From Microvelia longipes (lineage: Eukaryota > Arthropoda > Insecta > Hemiptera > Veliidae), in assembly GCA_018340805.1 (NCBI GenBank), contig JACMZG010001908.1, positions 19,394,379-19,458,378 of the forward strand: a stretch of DNA of 64,000 nucleotides, given 5' to 3'. The translations under genes were made by a program, and so were the position numbers. This document shows, piece by piece, positions 34,909 to 49,700 of the stretch. Positions within the stretch are counted from its first letter, which is position 1, and each line of letters starts with the position of its first letter. The notes under the pieces are model-generated. The model did not search any database, was not told the origin of the DNA, and saw nothing but the letters and a program-made list of their open reading frames with translations.

Positions 34909-35617
34909 TACAGTGTATCGACGACTTTAAAAATCTTGACAGCTCAGTTTAGGCACCACCGATTCTAAAAAAAAAAATCCCTACAAAAAGGCAGCGGGGA
35001 AAAAACTTTGTAAACAAATCAGGTTATGTTACCCGTGTTTTCTTGGCGATGTTTCTACATTTCTTTTGTGTAGTTAATAAAACTACACAAAATAAATAAT
35101 AAATTTAATAAATAAATTTAATAAATTTAATAAATTTAATAAATAAATAAAAATAATAAATTTAGGAAGTATGCAAATGTGAAAAAAATGAATTGTGAAG
35201 GGAAATAATAAGTGTACTCATATGTTTTTACATTAAAAAAGAATTGTATGTTTACTAGTTTTGACAGCTCTTAAAAATTGCTGCATAAAAGGCAGCCTTG
35301 AAATCAAAGTTTCAGTTATGCTTTTATTTACTTAAGTTATAAAAAAGAATATTTGAGTGCAATAATAATGTTAACAGTCCAACACAAACACAATTCACAG
35401 AACACACACAACACAAAAACTCACAAAACGATGTAAACACAAAAAGAACCACAAACGAAGTGAACGAATGCCGGGAAGGAGGTTATTTCCCTACAGGGGT
35501 TATGGGAGTAGGGATTTTTTTTTCTCTTTCAAGAGAGGGGTTGGCAGCGGCTTCTCTGATTGGTTGATCCCCAAATGCTTATGACCTTGGGATTTTTAAA
35601 CTTAAGGATACACTGTA
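34909..35617 (-). mobile_element. MITE-like element, 709 bp, same family as 50565-50977
   Basis: The ends are inverted (TACAGTGTATC at the left, GATACACTGTA at the right), followed inward by TTTAAAAATC and its complement. Inner blocks match the element at 50565-50977 in reverse orientation: GTTTACA..., TTTTCTTGGCGATGTTT, AAAAAGAACCACAAACGAAG, and GCAGCGGCTTCTCTGATTGG next to TTATGACCTTGGG. The centre (35080-35400) is extra AT-rich sequence including TTTAATAAA iterations, which accounts for the greater length. No transposase is encoded. Confidence 0.85.
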
Positions 35618-38600
35618 GGTAGGGGATGAAGCCAATCTGAGAGAGGGGTGTGTTTTACACTCTTTTTAGGAACTTCCACTAAAAATTACATCCAGGACTT
35701 CAAATAATCACATAGTTACTCATATTACTGTAATATCAAATATGAGTCATGGTAAATAAAAAGAATTTAAAATGAGTTGTATAATTAATAGATCAAAATA
35801 AATTATTTTAGATAAATACAAATAACAAAAGAATGATTGATCATTTGGTACTGCTGAGTTTTGCAAAAAATGAATAGTTGACACCATATTCACAATTGTG
35901 CAATAGGTGATTTAATTGAAGGTCTGAGTGAGTTCAAGCTCTGTCGGTGTCCTGATGAGTTAGACGTAACAAAAAAGAGTGGAACACGGCATTATGTCGA
36001 GCTATCAATGATGTCGAATGATGGCATGGAATGGAACAGTTCCCAGATGTAGTATTGTATTTTGCTTGTTACATTTCCTAGGTGTCTTTCGCACTATTCT
36101 AGCTCTACCTTCTCACTTCCACTTTGGTGTTAAGGCTATACAACCACTAAACACTCAGATTAGTGTGTAGATATCAATGCTTCTGTTCAGGGCTGGACTA
36201 GTTCCACTGTATATTTATTATAAACTATATGTTCATGAATATAAATATTTAATTTATATAAACATCTGTAACAAATTTATATAAACATGTATGTATCTGT
36301 AACATGTTTTTGAAAGGTTTAAAACGGTTACACATTGTGTACTGGACCCATAATGCATTTTTTGTGTTCCTGCTAAAATTATGGGTAAATTCTTTTAGTA
36401 TTTACCTATATATTTGTATGTTTTATTTGATTATTTTTAATGTATTCCTGAGTTTAGTTTTAGCTTTTTTTTGTAATGAATTGATCAAATTATTGTGATA
36501 ACAATTCTATGTCTATTTTAATTTTAAAGGTTTTTTTAGATTAGATTTAAAGTTTTTAGTTACTTATTTCAATTTATTTTTAATAGTCATCAAATGCTAT
36601 GTTTATGAAAAATTAAAGAAACTCTTACTAATTATTATTAGAAAGTAAATAGTTCATTAAGATAAGTTTTTTGTAGCTCTAAACTATTTTTGTTTTAATT
36701 AGTATAAACGGGTCAAATTCTTACAACTAAAAAATTATTTTTTTTATTCATCAAACTTAATACTAAACTTAGTTTTGTTCTTATTGACATTTCCTTGAGA
36801 AATATTTACATGAAAATCATAAGATGTTAACCATCCATTAACCATTAACCATCCATTGGAGGTAAACTAACAAGATGTTTTATTATTATTATTTATTTAT
36901 AATAAGGTGCTTAATATTAAATCGTTTGCACCTCTTTACAAGGCAAATTTAAAGATAAGTGCACTACTTTTGGTTCAAGTTAAATTTCTATTATTTGACA
37001 TCACCCTTTCCTTTTTATCAGTTAACAGTGGTTTAACTATATTTTATGAATTTTACTTTTTCTAATTTATGTTACGAGTAACACCTTATTATTATACTTT
37101 TCCAATAAAAATTTGCTAAATAAGAGAGAAGAGAAAATTTATTTAGAAAAAAAAACGTATTAAATTTATGTAAATTAGTATAATATTTTTGTTACACATA
37201 ATGCTAGCAAAACAATATATTCTTGATCAGTGAGTCATCTCTCTTTGTCTCTCTTGTCATTCTCGTTGTTGGGATAATGGAACTATCAAATTACTTACTA
37301 ACGCTCCTGTTAACTGGTTACATTTTCTTGTCCGAAATAATAAATCCAAGGACTACCTTTCTTTATCTATATATTTTTTGGCTCAAACTAAATCAAGGGA
37401 GCGTAAAGACTTCAAATATGCATATTACCTTACATCTAAGAATTATAAGTTGAACCAATAACATTTTATACTAAAAAACAAAAATAGTTTGATTACTTCA
37501 CATTAGTCTTTGAGGAAATCGACTCTCTGTGACATAAAAACCAAAGAATTTATTTTTTATTATTTGATTAAAATTATTTTTTTTATCATTAAAATTTTTA
37601 GGGTAGATATAAAGATTGTATTGTAAATTATTAAGATAGGTATCAATGAGTTATTGGTTAATTGTAAGACTTGGTAACAGGCAATCTTCATTTTTTTGTG
37701 AAATATAGTGGTTATCTTTAAATTTTTAATCAATAGGTTACTTTTTGGTTACATCATTATTAAAATATATCCAATCCTAACACCTAGGTCAAAGGTTTTC
37801 TGTGGTCCCATCTGATGGTCAAACCTTCAAAATTAAACCATTAAAATCCTTGTTATAGTACATTTACTTGAAATGATACCAAATTAATAAAAAAGCTGTA
37901 CTCTTAGGAATCCTATTTTATCAACAGTGAATAATTAATTTCTATAATTAATTAACTAAGTTCAATAATGTATTTGTATTAAGTTTTACTGTCAGTATTA
38001 TCACTAAACTCACTGTAACAGACCCTTGTGTAGAACTTTTTATACTTTTGTGTTAATATTTTTTTAGTAATTACTTTTTCCTTCCCCAAAAAAATCCAGG
38101 AGTTAGTTCACTAAGAAAAATTCTTTAATAATATCATGTATACTGCCTGTGACATTCCATACTACCAACCTATTTCTTACTACATCTATCTTATTAATTT
38201 AATAGAGTGTGATACCGAATGGATCAAAAAAAGATTATTTTTGTGCTCAGTAAAGTTTTGGAAAATAAGGGAAAGATTCAAAAGAGTTAGATTATATTGA
38301 ATATAATTAATTGTAAATAAAATAAGAGAAATGAAAAAAAATCAGAAGTGAGAAAACAAAAATATATAGGAAGTGCTTCAGAATGATTATAGCTATATTT
38401 TTGATCAAATTATTTTTGATGATTGTAAATTAATTAAGTTTTATTTTTAATAAAATTATCAATGAAAAGTATGTATATTGTATTGACTCAAATATTGCTA
38501 TTATTTATAATAAAAATTGTTTGTATAATCACCAGTGTTACTTTGAATCAATATATTAAGTTGAATTATTCTATTGCAGTGATTAAAAAAAAATACAATT

Positions 38601-39009
38601 AAAGTATACATTTTTCACATTTGGAATTTAATAGAGTTTAATATAATAGTTATTTTAAATATTATGCTTTTAAAATCATTTTGATTGACTATTTTGTACC
38701 TTTTGGTATAAAAGAGATCCCGTGAAGGGTACTGAATAGTTCCATTTGTAGTAATTATGTGGATGCCAGTTTCATATATTGTCCTGACTTTGTTGTAATA
38801 AATTGTTTATCATTATTTATTTTTATTGTTTAGCAACAGTGTGATGTTCCTAATGAAAACTCTTACATTACATACATACTCATTATGTATATAAACTTAA
38901 TTTTTTTTCTGAATTTTTCAAAGGAAATTTGCCAGGCATGCAGATCGCCTCACCAGATTTTTTTTTCAATATGTACATACTTATAAATATTTATAAAAGT
39001 ATATATATA

Positions 39010-39055
<46 letters not shown>

Positions 39056-42000
39056 ATATTTATTATATATATATAGTTTTCTTGATCAATGAGGATCCCC
39101 TATAAAAAATTTCTCCTCCCCCTCATGACACCAACTTCATAAGCTCATTTTCTTGGAAATTCGCACAAAAATTAATAAAATCACATATTTTATCCAAATA
39201 AGCACGTTTGTCTAATTTTGTCTAGTTAAAAGGTTAAGTAAAAGGATATAACTTGTTGATTTTTATGATATTTGCCTGTGTTTCCTTGAATAAACAAACA
39301 AAGCATGTTATAAACATGTTCTTCCTATGAAAATTCTCCAGGAATTTTAAGCCAATAAAATATGTATTAAATTTCAAATCCTAACAATGACGGTAAGAGT
39401 TAGTTTGTAGAGTTAATTTCGCACCAGTCCTAATTTTACATTTAGTATTAATTTTTAGTTTTTTAAGTGAAAAACTACATTTTTTTGTGAAAAAATGTAT
39501 TAGTATTACAATCAATGAATGGTCTCAAGTTTTATTTAAAAAATCAGGGCACAATATACTTTGCTGGCTGAAGCATGTCTTACATTTTTAGGATTGTTTT
39601 TGCTTAATATAATTTTCATATTTGTTAAATAAGTATTGATATTATTATGGAACTAATAATAAATATTAAATAAAATTAAGTATTAAAAATTATCTTTAGC
39701 TTAGGGCAAATATTTAAATCTTAGATAATTGATGTCTTACGATCAACAAAAAAGGCTATAGGGCTCAGACAAAAATAAAAAAGTGCTACATTTGTGTGAT
39801 GAATTGCCTTTTAAGAAAATTATATTTACCAAATTGTTTTTTTATGTAAGCTAATTTAATTTTTAAAAAGCTTGTTTGGAGAGTCAGGAACATTAATTTT
39901 GGCCTGTTTTAAAACAATATTATTTTTCTTTTACTACTCTATTTTATATGTTTAATCCGTATCATTCAGTGATATTAAAACAAAATTAGGCTTTAATTTT
40001 TAAAGCAAAGCTCGATTCAAAAGTTGGTTTTAAAATTGTTAAGCTCCTTGAACATATTCATCAAGCCTTGACAAATTTTTTTAAAGTGATTATTGTTTAG
40101 CTTTAGGGGCTAATGCAGTTCCTTTGATTTGAACAAATACAATTTATTTCTTAGCACAACTATTATTATTATTATTTTGAGTTTCACAACTTTCAACTGG
40201 CAATTAAAGGTGTAATTGCCCCTAATAATAATTATTATTATCTTATAGGCTGACTAAGAGCTTGAAAAAATTATGAGTGTGCTGATGTCACTAAGTAAAT
40301 TCAGTTGCTGTTAATAAAATAGAAACCTGTTCGTTTGTGCTGCTATATTTTGTTTTCAATTCATAAATATAAAAAAAGGATAATAAAGTAGATTTTGGCG
40401 ACAGGTTATATTGACTTCAGTACTCGGAATTTCATAATGCATGAAGCAAATGTTTATTACATTTTCCTATTTTTTCAATTTCTTGATCAGCCCTAGTTGC
40501 ATTTTTTCAGTACCAAAAACAATGTACATGCATAGACTAGCCCATATAACACTTGAGTATTTTATGATGAATCTATGTTAATTTATAAAAAAAAAAAGTA
40601 CATGGGGGCTAGGGACAATAATATAAAAATGTTTATACTGTTGACAAAAAGTAAGTCACTTTGGTGCTCATGCACATTATGCTTGGTACTTTATTTTATT
40701 AATGTTGTTATTGTTATTTATAAAGTTAATGCTTCTGTATCAGAAGAGTTAACTTGTTCTGCGCAATAATTCAGTGTTATTTATAAAATGTTATTTTTTA
40801 AGTTGTTATTTAAATTAAGTGACTTTGGTGTAAATAAAATTGCAATAATTTATTTGTTGCGTATAAATAAACTGTTTGAAAAACAAAAATAGCTTGTGTT
40901 TATTTGATCCTATGATAAATGGACTGAAATTGGACCTATGCTGTAAAATTGTGTTAATGTATAGCCTTATTAGTCTAGTTAACTAACAGGTTTTTAACAG
41001 TTAAAATTTTATTTTGGAAAGATGTTTAGACATGTTAATGTACCCAGAAAAAACGTCTCCTAACTTTGCATCACAGCTGCGATTGCAGTGGAGCAAAACG
41101 TGTCCAGTTCTTCATGTTTTCATTAATATCTTAATGGGAATACAAAATTTCATCAATTCAAAAATAAAGTTTGAAGCTTACTGGATTGTCTAAAAATAAT
41201 TTTCCATTGGTTTACTCTCTAGTAATGAAAAGATACAGTTGAAATTATGTTTTTCTGTCAAAAGAAAAATTTACCAGGCCATTGCTCTGCAGCTGTAATA
41301 AACTGAAAGGTGTAATTTGGGATAATAACTTGCTTTTTAGCTGATAGCATCATATCCAAATATCATAATGTTAGATCGATTAGTTGTTGAGTTATGGTAG
41401 TGAATGGGAATAATTTTGCTTCAAAGTGACAATTTTTAGTTGGTTAAGGCATAGAGTAATATAGTTAATCATCTTTCTGATTGGTTTTCATCACACTGTC
41501 TGTTCCCACAAGAAAGATGTGATTTGGCAAAAATTAAAGATGTCTTTAATTATTTGGTCTTAATGTCTTGCCCTGCTCAGAATATATTTAATTCAAATTA
41601 AACATTTGACTGATTAAGTTGAAATTTGATACAAATGTACATTTATAAGAGGTGAATTGATCCACTATCATTACAATTTAAATTTGGACGGGCTATAACT
41701 TTAAATTTTCTTATTGTTTTTCAATGTACAACATATATAGTCAGATACCGTACAGCATGAAGAACAAGAGCAAATAATCTATTTACATTACTATAACATA
41801 TAAAGTATACACATATGAAGTTCTATTTTTTTTAAATAGAAGTTATATGGTAGTAGTAAGTAAAAGGTAGTATAAATATGGGACAATTGTGGTAACTATA
41901 ACCAAGCAAGTAGGCACGTTGTTGGGCCTTGTTGCAAGCTCCCTAAGATGGTGTTCCTACTCCCTTTATTGTAAAGTTTAGGTATATTGTCAGTCTAATC

Positions 42001-42149
42001 TAGTACGGAGGGCGTGAATTTCTATGGTTCTCTCATGCTTTTGTTAAGCAATTCATACATATTTTCACGACTCATATAGCCTTGTGAAACTAGGAAAACA
42101 CGTGTCCCTACTGTTAAACAAACCATCCATAACTTTAACTACAAGGCAG
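35618..42149. other. Gene-poor AT-rich region
   Basis: No supported gene on either strand. Seen: a short direct repetition (TTAACCATCCATTAACCATT near 36827) and a (TA)n array at 39001-39075. AATAAA sites follow T-rich DNA near 38797 and 40866; these could end unannotated transcripts, but no exon is recognisable upstream. Frames at 36304-36498, 37223-37453 and 40575-40769 are short, hydrophobic and compositionally biased, without known domains. Confidence 0.55.
39001..39075. repeat. (TA)n microsatellite
   Basis: About 75 bp of TA repeats with a few TTA and TAATATT interruptions. Confidence 0.9.
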
Positions 42150-42400
42150 ACAACTATAGTATTAGTAATGAATCTACTTGAGGGTTCCGTAAATTTGGTA
42201 AGGTATCTTTAACGAGTACCTGACCAAGCACAGGCTTGAGACCACCGGCTTTACGTCCCTTCTGAAGGGTGTGGTACACAGAATTTTTCTCCTTCATAAA
42301 AATCCCAAAGGTGCTGGGATTGAACCCTTGACAACTCGGAAGTTTAAAATCCACTCATTCTGTGTATTGGCCACGTACCTTAACCACTACACCACGGGAT
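42150..42400 (-). mobile_element. tRNA-derived SINE
   Basis: Read on the minus strand, the element begins ATCCCGTGGTGTAGTGGTTA AGG, a good RNA polymerase III A box (TGGTGTAGTGG). About 60 bp later comes GGGTTCAATCCC (42315-42326 on the plus strand), a B box. The tRNA-like head is followed by a body with CAGAAGGGACGTAAAGCCGG TGGTC, a conserved-looking SINE core segment. It is too diverged to be a functional tRNA. The 3' boundary is uncertain. It lies about 1.3 kb downstream of FIG4. Confidence 0.8.
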
Positions 42401-43706
42401 ACTCTTCACTTATGTAATTACACATATGTTTCACATATGTTGTTAACATATTTATTGCAAGCTAAATGTTATATTGATATTGTTGTACTTGTTGTGTGGA
42501 GCTAATGATGTTTAATTAAGCTTCACAATGACTGGAGTATATGAAGCTGTTTAGGAGTTTAAATATATAAGAAAGATTTTTTTTTCTTCATTATTTTTCT
42601 TTCTCATTAAACTCACAGTCCATTAAATCTTAATTCTTAAATAATTTTTAAATATATAATTTAACATTTCAGAAAAATGTTTTTTTTAAATAAATAATTA
42701 TAGATTAAAATAAATTAAGAAAAACAATTTTAACACAAAATATAATTAAATAAATAACAAATAAAATATAAACATTTTTGGATAATAAATAAATTGCACA
42801 TTCAATACAACTACATTAAGAATGTATAAAGTAAATTATAATTATAAGTAATGAGTCATCTAAAAGAGAATGTGTTTCTCTTACATTATTAGTTCGTCTA
42901 AAGGCTCTTCCTAGAATATTTTTCCTGTATTTATAATTATAAGCAGCCCAGATAACATTGTATTGCCATAAGAGGCAAACTAAATGATCTTTAATTCTAG
43001 ACATACTGCCCGCCAAGTTTGAAGAAAATTAACCTGACAAAATTAAAACAATAAATTTCAAAGAAAAGCAAATAAGGTTTGAAATAGTGAATAAGAGTTT
43101 GAAGTGTGAATAAATCCAGTATTTTATAAGACCCAACTAGTTTAAAGAAGAAGGGACAACCAATTCTATAATAAAAAGAAATGTAAAGAGTCTCTTCGCA
43201 AATAAATTGTTAGTAATAATTTGTTTATTTACTAATTATGCAAAGCGTTTAAGTCTTAACAATAGGCCATCATCAGTGCCTGACAAACAAATAAGAAAAT
43301 CCAAAATTAAAAAACTCAATGATAACAAAATATATAACAAAGATAATTAAAATAAAAATAAATATAATAAAGAAAAAAAATTAAAATTACTATAGACACA
43401 AATCAAAGTCAATACTCTTTATCTTTCTTTTCTTAAAATTAGACTTCATTTTTGCACATCCTAGGATTCAACTCCTATTATTGTGAGACATAGTTTAACA
43501 ACATTTTAAGTATAGATGTAATGTAACATTATGCATTACTTCAATAGATTTTTCAATTATGTTAACCATCAGTATAAGCTAGCTAGGTCATAATATTGTA
43601 TTTTTAGTCTTATTTGGTCTTAAAAGTGTTCTAAAATCTCATTAATGGTTTTAAGTTTCAATTCGTAAGAGAGAAAGGAGTAGAACTATTTTTACTTACT
43701 TAATAT
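42401..43706. other. FIG4 3' flank
   Basis: AT-rich sequence downstream of the FIG4 stop. TTTATT at 43224-43229 (AATAAA on the minus strand) is a possible polyadenylation signal about 480 nt past the stop. Near 42497-42530, GTGGAGCTAATGATGTTTAA resembles a block near 57055-57090, a dispersed repeat. The minus frame 42816-43016 shows no domain. Confidence 0.5.
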
Positions 43707-46700
43707 TTATTGATTAGATTCCCAACCAGGTGTAGGAAAAATATACATTTGATTATTAATATACCTAGCATACTTTTCAGCGTGCACAGGAGTGAGGTAG
43801 CTATTGATATTTTTATGTTTTGAAACGTAACATTTATAAATTTCTTTTGATTCTTTGCTCACTTTGGGCACAGTGGTCTGGAACATAAACAAATTAAGAG
43901 ATACATTATCAATAAATATACTTTATATTAAATAAAAAATATTAGCTTGATTCCAGAAGTAACTAACACTATTAAAATTATATCAAATTTATAATAAGTA
44001 AAGTATGAAACCTATGTGGTAAACCTGATTGGATTAATTATCTTTAAAGTTTAGTGTATCCAATTTACTAAAAATAATAATCTTTTAAAGCCCTACAACA
44101 TAAAGGAAGTTTATGCTAATAAAGTTAGGATTTATACAAACCTGGTAAGAAGAATCAGGAGGGAAGACAGTAATAGGTTTTCGAACGCTAGCTATTGCAT
44201 AAGCTCTACTAGGAAGAGTAGCTTGTACTAAAGACCTTCTTGCCGTTTGACTCATTAGGACATACCTAAACAATAGGACAAAAAATAGATAAATAAAATA
44301 AATAAACCTTAATATATTGTTTAATATAATATAAATATTTCAATAAATAATATTTATTAAATATTTTTTACCTAAAAAAATAAATATAACTCCGAGTATA
44401 ACTGACTCTACTGACTCCGATATATTACTGACACTAATTATAACACCAAGTCAATAAGTAGTGTTAAATTTACTTCTACAAAGTGTAATGGAAAAAAGTT
44501 GGTAAAGGGTCCCCAAAATATTTAGAAAGATTAAACTAAAACACCTAAATAATCAAAGAATGAACTGGATAATCAAAAATGATTGACTGGATTAGGAACA
44601 ATTTTTCAAAAAGACCCAAGCAGATCTTATAACACTCTTGTTATAGGCCAACTAATATTATAAAATGAACTAGTCACATCATTACAGTGACATCTTTTGG
44701 AGAACAGGGATTTAACCATATTTGTAAGCTAGAACTAATTCACAGTAAGGGGTGTCGAACTTAAATAAGAAGGTGGGTCAACACATACACCCATGGGTAT
44801 CCAGAATAAATAGAGAGGGTGGTCAATAAGTAAGACAGGGGCTGTCAGACTAAATAGAGAGGTGTGTCAACATAAGACCAGGGGTTCAACTAAATAGAGA
44901 GGGTGGTCAACACATAGACCAGGGTATCAGACTTAAATAGAGAGGGTGGTCAACACTAAGACCAGGGATATCGGGATAATGGAGGGTGGTCAATACATAA
45001 GACCAGGGTATCAGACTTAAATAGAAAGGTGGTCAACACATAAGACCAGGGTATCAGACTTAAATAGAGAGGGTGGTCAACACATAAGACCAGGGGTATC
45101 AGACTTAAATAGAGAGGTGTCAACACATAAGACCAGGGGGTATCAGACTTAAAAGAGAGGTGGTCAACACATAAGACCAGGGGTATCAGACTTAAATAGA
45201 GAGGGTGGTCAATACATAAGACCAGGGGTATCAGACTTAAATAGAGAGGGTGGTCAACACATAAGACCGGGGTATCAGACTTAAATAGAGAGGGTGGTCA
45301 ACATAAGACGCAGGGTTATCAGACTTAATAGAGAGGGTGGTCAACACATAAGACCAGGGGTATCAGACTTAAATAGAAAGGGTGGTCAACACATAAGACA
45401 GAGGTATCAGACTTAATAGAGAGGTGGTCAAACATAAGACCAGGGTATCGATTAAATAGAGAGGGTGGTCAACACATAAGACCAGGGGTATCAGACTTAA
45501 ATAGAGAGGGTTGGTCAACATAAGACATAAGACCGAGGGTGCCAGATCGACTTAAATAGAAGGGTGGTCAACACCATAAGACAGAGGTATCAGACTTAAA
45601 TAGAGAGGGTGGTCAATACATAAGACCAGGGGTATCAGACTTAAATAGAGGAGGGTGGTCAACACATAGACCAGGGGTATCAGACTTAAATAGAGAGGCA
45701 GTCAACACACAAGATTGAAGCCAGCACTAAGTGGCAATTTGGCCACTCTGGTGACTAAAAAATTAACTATTATGTCAAAACACTTATTTCATTTTGGATA
45801 TTCTTTAGAAAAATAAATTATTTTAGCTAGTTTTTGTATTTTCAATTGCTTGGCCACCAATATAATTATTTACAGTTGTATTTTTAACAATAATGGTCAA
45901 AACATAACAATGACTAAATTATTTTTGTTTAAAAAGCTAATGTGTGTTAATTTAAATTGAGTTCAAAATATCTATCAAACAATATAAAAGTTTTATTGCA
46001 TTGTTCTTATTTGTTTAAGTTGATAGTGCATTTAATATCTTGAAGGCTCAAGCTGTACCATTCAACTGCAATTCATTTATACAATAATCCAGTTCACAAT
46101 GAATTGTTTAAAATTAAAAAAAATAACTTGAGATTTTAAGATATAAAGTTAGCCAGTTGTTTTTCTCATTATAAATATGAAATAGAAAATAATAAAAGTA
46201 CGTTTGCATTAAGTAAACAGGTGGTGTATCGGACGAATTTAACTCGTTAGTTGCACATTTGTTCTTAGTGGCCACCCAGTGCTGCAATCATTTCCTTTGT
46301 TAGCCAGCTGTTACTGTTTACTCCACAGTCTTTATTTAAGTTGACTCAAAATGAGTAAAAGGTACTTATTTGATTTAGGTGACTCACTTTTGTTTATTTT
46401 TTAACTTTGTCATTTATTAATTGGGTCAATTACTATGTTGTGATTTAAGAATATTAAAGAAAGGGATATCTAATCAAAATAAGTACTGAGTAAAAATAAA
46501 TATTCTTCTTTTTCTTTTGTTGTCAGCCACAACAGAAAGGTGAAATATAACTTCACTCGCAAAGCATTAAATAAAATCAGCCATTTAATTCTAAAATACT
46601 AATGTTCCCTAAATTTTAATATTATATCTTCTAAAAAACAATTTGAAATAATAATCATTTTTATTTCATTTATGTTAATTTTGGGCTAATTAACGGGTTT

Positions 46701-49700
46701 TTTATTTTTAAAATTACTCAATTGTTAAAAATTATAAATAAAACAATATAATACAAAAATTATACATATGAAAGATTTAATGAATCCCATATCAGCTATA
46801 TTTTATATCTAGCAACACGTTTTTACAATCTGTAAAGTACACTAATATGATCATTTGTGTAGAAACATTTGGTCATAGGAATTCCCTTGAACGTATATAG
46901 ATCTTTCATAATGTATATAACGTATTGATTAAAGTTTCAAATTCTTGGTCAACAAGTTCATTGGGATTCCCCCATTTGCTCAAAAGCAATACATGCATTA
47001 CCAATGCACTGATATAGCACACACAAGTAAAAAATATAAAAATAAAGAAAACAATTTTAAAGAAATAAACAAGTAAATAAACCAATACCACTATATTGTC
47101 ACTCATTTTTATTTAATAGCACCTGAGAAGCTAACAGGACAGCCATAAGAAGTTAGGATCAAAGTAAAACAAAAGGCTTGTAAGTGTAACATTTTAGATG
47201 TTAATAGCTTACAAGAACCCTTTTAACTTTGAATTATTCTATTTCTATCATATCGATATTAATCATTTTTTATTTCTCTCAAATTACACCAGTAATGTTG
47301 GGTTATTCCATGATTTACACTCATCCAGTAGTGGAAGTTTAAGAAACTCTATTATTATTACAACATTACCTTTTATAGAGAAGAGTATCTGATTTTGAAG
47401 GTTTTGTAATTCCAATACCATAAGTTGTTCTCATATTAGGGAAGACATTTCTAAAAGCGTGCACACTGTTTGACCCATTAGAACTATGTTTAGCAGGAGA
47501 ACTTTGCCTTGAATCTGACATCTTGGTTTCCTCTTCATCGCTTTCATTTGAGGAACTGAAATATGAAAAATAATAGAGAACTTACAATAAAATAAAAAAT
47601 TAAAACTCTAGAACTGATTTTAATGAAAAATTGAATAATTAGGAGTTCATCAATAAAATAAATGAAAAATGAAAAGTGCTCCAAAAAAGAATTATTCATA
47701 ATAAAAAGGGAAAGCAATGGTCAATCTCACAGAAGGTCTTTGTGAAGCCTGAGCCAAAACAGAACAACAGTCAATGAAGAAGAATCTAACAATAGTTTAC
47801 TTATAAGGCTTGTAGAAGGTGGTAACCACAATCAATAAACATAATTAATTTGACAATTCGCTTTCACAGTAGGAGTCATCATCAGAGAGGTAAGACATTA
47901 CTGTTCAGTTTGTACTGTTCAGTTTAGTACTGAACAACTCAGTTTGGTAGAGCAATGAGTGATCGTCTATAATGTCTTACATCTCAAAAGATGCCTCCTA
48001 CAGTGGAATCAAAACGTATTATAAATTGTTGCGGTCACCACTAGAATTGTTTCGGTCACCTTGGTTAAGACCTTAACCTCCATAATCAACAATTAAACAA
48101 TAACCCTAGAAGCCTAGATAGTTTATTATATCATTTCAATATGACTCTATATTGATTAAATCCTCGTAGAGATATCATTCTCCATCTCTATGTTGCAATA
48201 GTAGATGTTACAAATACAATCTTGACAAAATTTAACCTATAACTTGAAGATTATTCCAATTCTCTATAAATTGCTATCTATAAATTCAATCAGTAGATTT
48301 TAGCCCACCAAAACAAAAGGTGGAATATGATGGCCAAATTAAAAATTGTAATGACCTTTGGTTTGAAATTAAATTTTGATGTATTTCTAAACATATGCTC
48401 TAATATCAACAGAAGTCTTTAATCCTCCATCTGTCAGTTTGTAGTAGGTCCAGTCCACAATGCCTTATGATTTTAATATTCCTGAAAAATTCTAAAAGAT
48501 GTTTTATAAATGCATGTATAGAGACAATTTACTGGTCTTTAGTCAAATTACTTTTGAAACCAAGGACATACCTAGCACTTGAAGTAGTACTAGATGTAGA
48601 ACTTTGGCCAGAAAGTGAAGGATTTTTAATAGTAGCTCCTTTAGCTGTTTCTTCCCTCCTTCTGCCTGGCTGGACTCTCACTATAAATGGACTATAATTC
48701 GTAACACAGTGTGGCATGAAATCTCTGCAAATGATACAAAAAGCTTTAAAGGATAAAACTGACATTGTTAAGATTATGAATATTTAAACCTAAAACTTGA
48801 CTTTAAAATTTGATTATTATTTTAATTGGATGAAAGAACCAGAATAATGTAGTTGAGTTAGATGACGCTTAATTGAATTTTGAGCAAAATTGAATAATAA
48901 TACAATATCAAAATTAAAAGGAAATTACATTATCACTTTGTCATAAGGGATGAACAAAGGAACAAGCACAGAAATATATTACTCAATGGGACATAGCTTA
49001 TCTCAATACATTGAAAGGCTGGAAACATATTTTTTGTTCAAAACATGCTGTTTTGAATTTATTGATTTTATTTGTTTATTAATAAATATATTTAATTCAA
49101 AATGTTGTATTTACCGCAAGTTGAAGATACAATTGAAGAATCAGCAGGGATATTCATATCCAACAGCAAGTAACGACAGTAGCTGATTCTTCAATTAAAT
49201 TTTATTTGTTTATTAATTTATTTGATTAGTGAATAAAAGAAATTTATTTAAGGCCCATAGTATTATGATATCATGCATGAGCAGAATTTCAATAGTTATG
49301 TGGCCCTGGAATGACTTTTCCAGTTCACATAATAATATTGCCCTCATAAGAATATTTAAATTACCTGACTGTATGACTCATGATAAAAGCTGAAATATCA
49401 TGTAAAGTTGTAAATTCGTGTATTTTATGAAAGTCAGCATAAACATCAACCCACTCAGGGATTGTTCCTTGCAGAGGAATGATGTAAGGCACTTTCTTGT
49501 ATAGATAACTATGTGGTTTGGGTAAGCAGCACATCACTCCGTCACTCCACCACTGTGTTAGGGGTCTCCTGCAACACAGATCAGAGTCTTACACAAATAC
49601 TCCACAGAACCAATTTCAGGGTAAAAAGACAAACAAAGACAATTTAAATGTTTAAATTATAGTAATAAAATAAATACTAAACATGGTGTACCAGCTAATT

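Noticed and set aside
42315..42400. Possible tRNA gene with A and B boxes
   Set aside because: Box spacing and head sequence fit, but the cloverleaf is degraded and a SINE body follows, so it was called a SINE.
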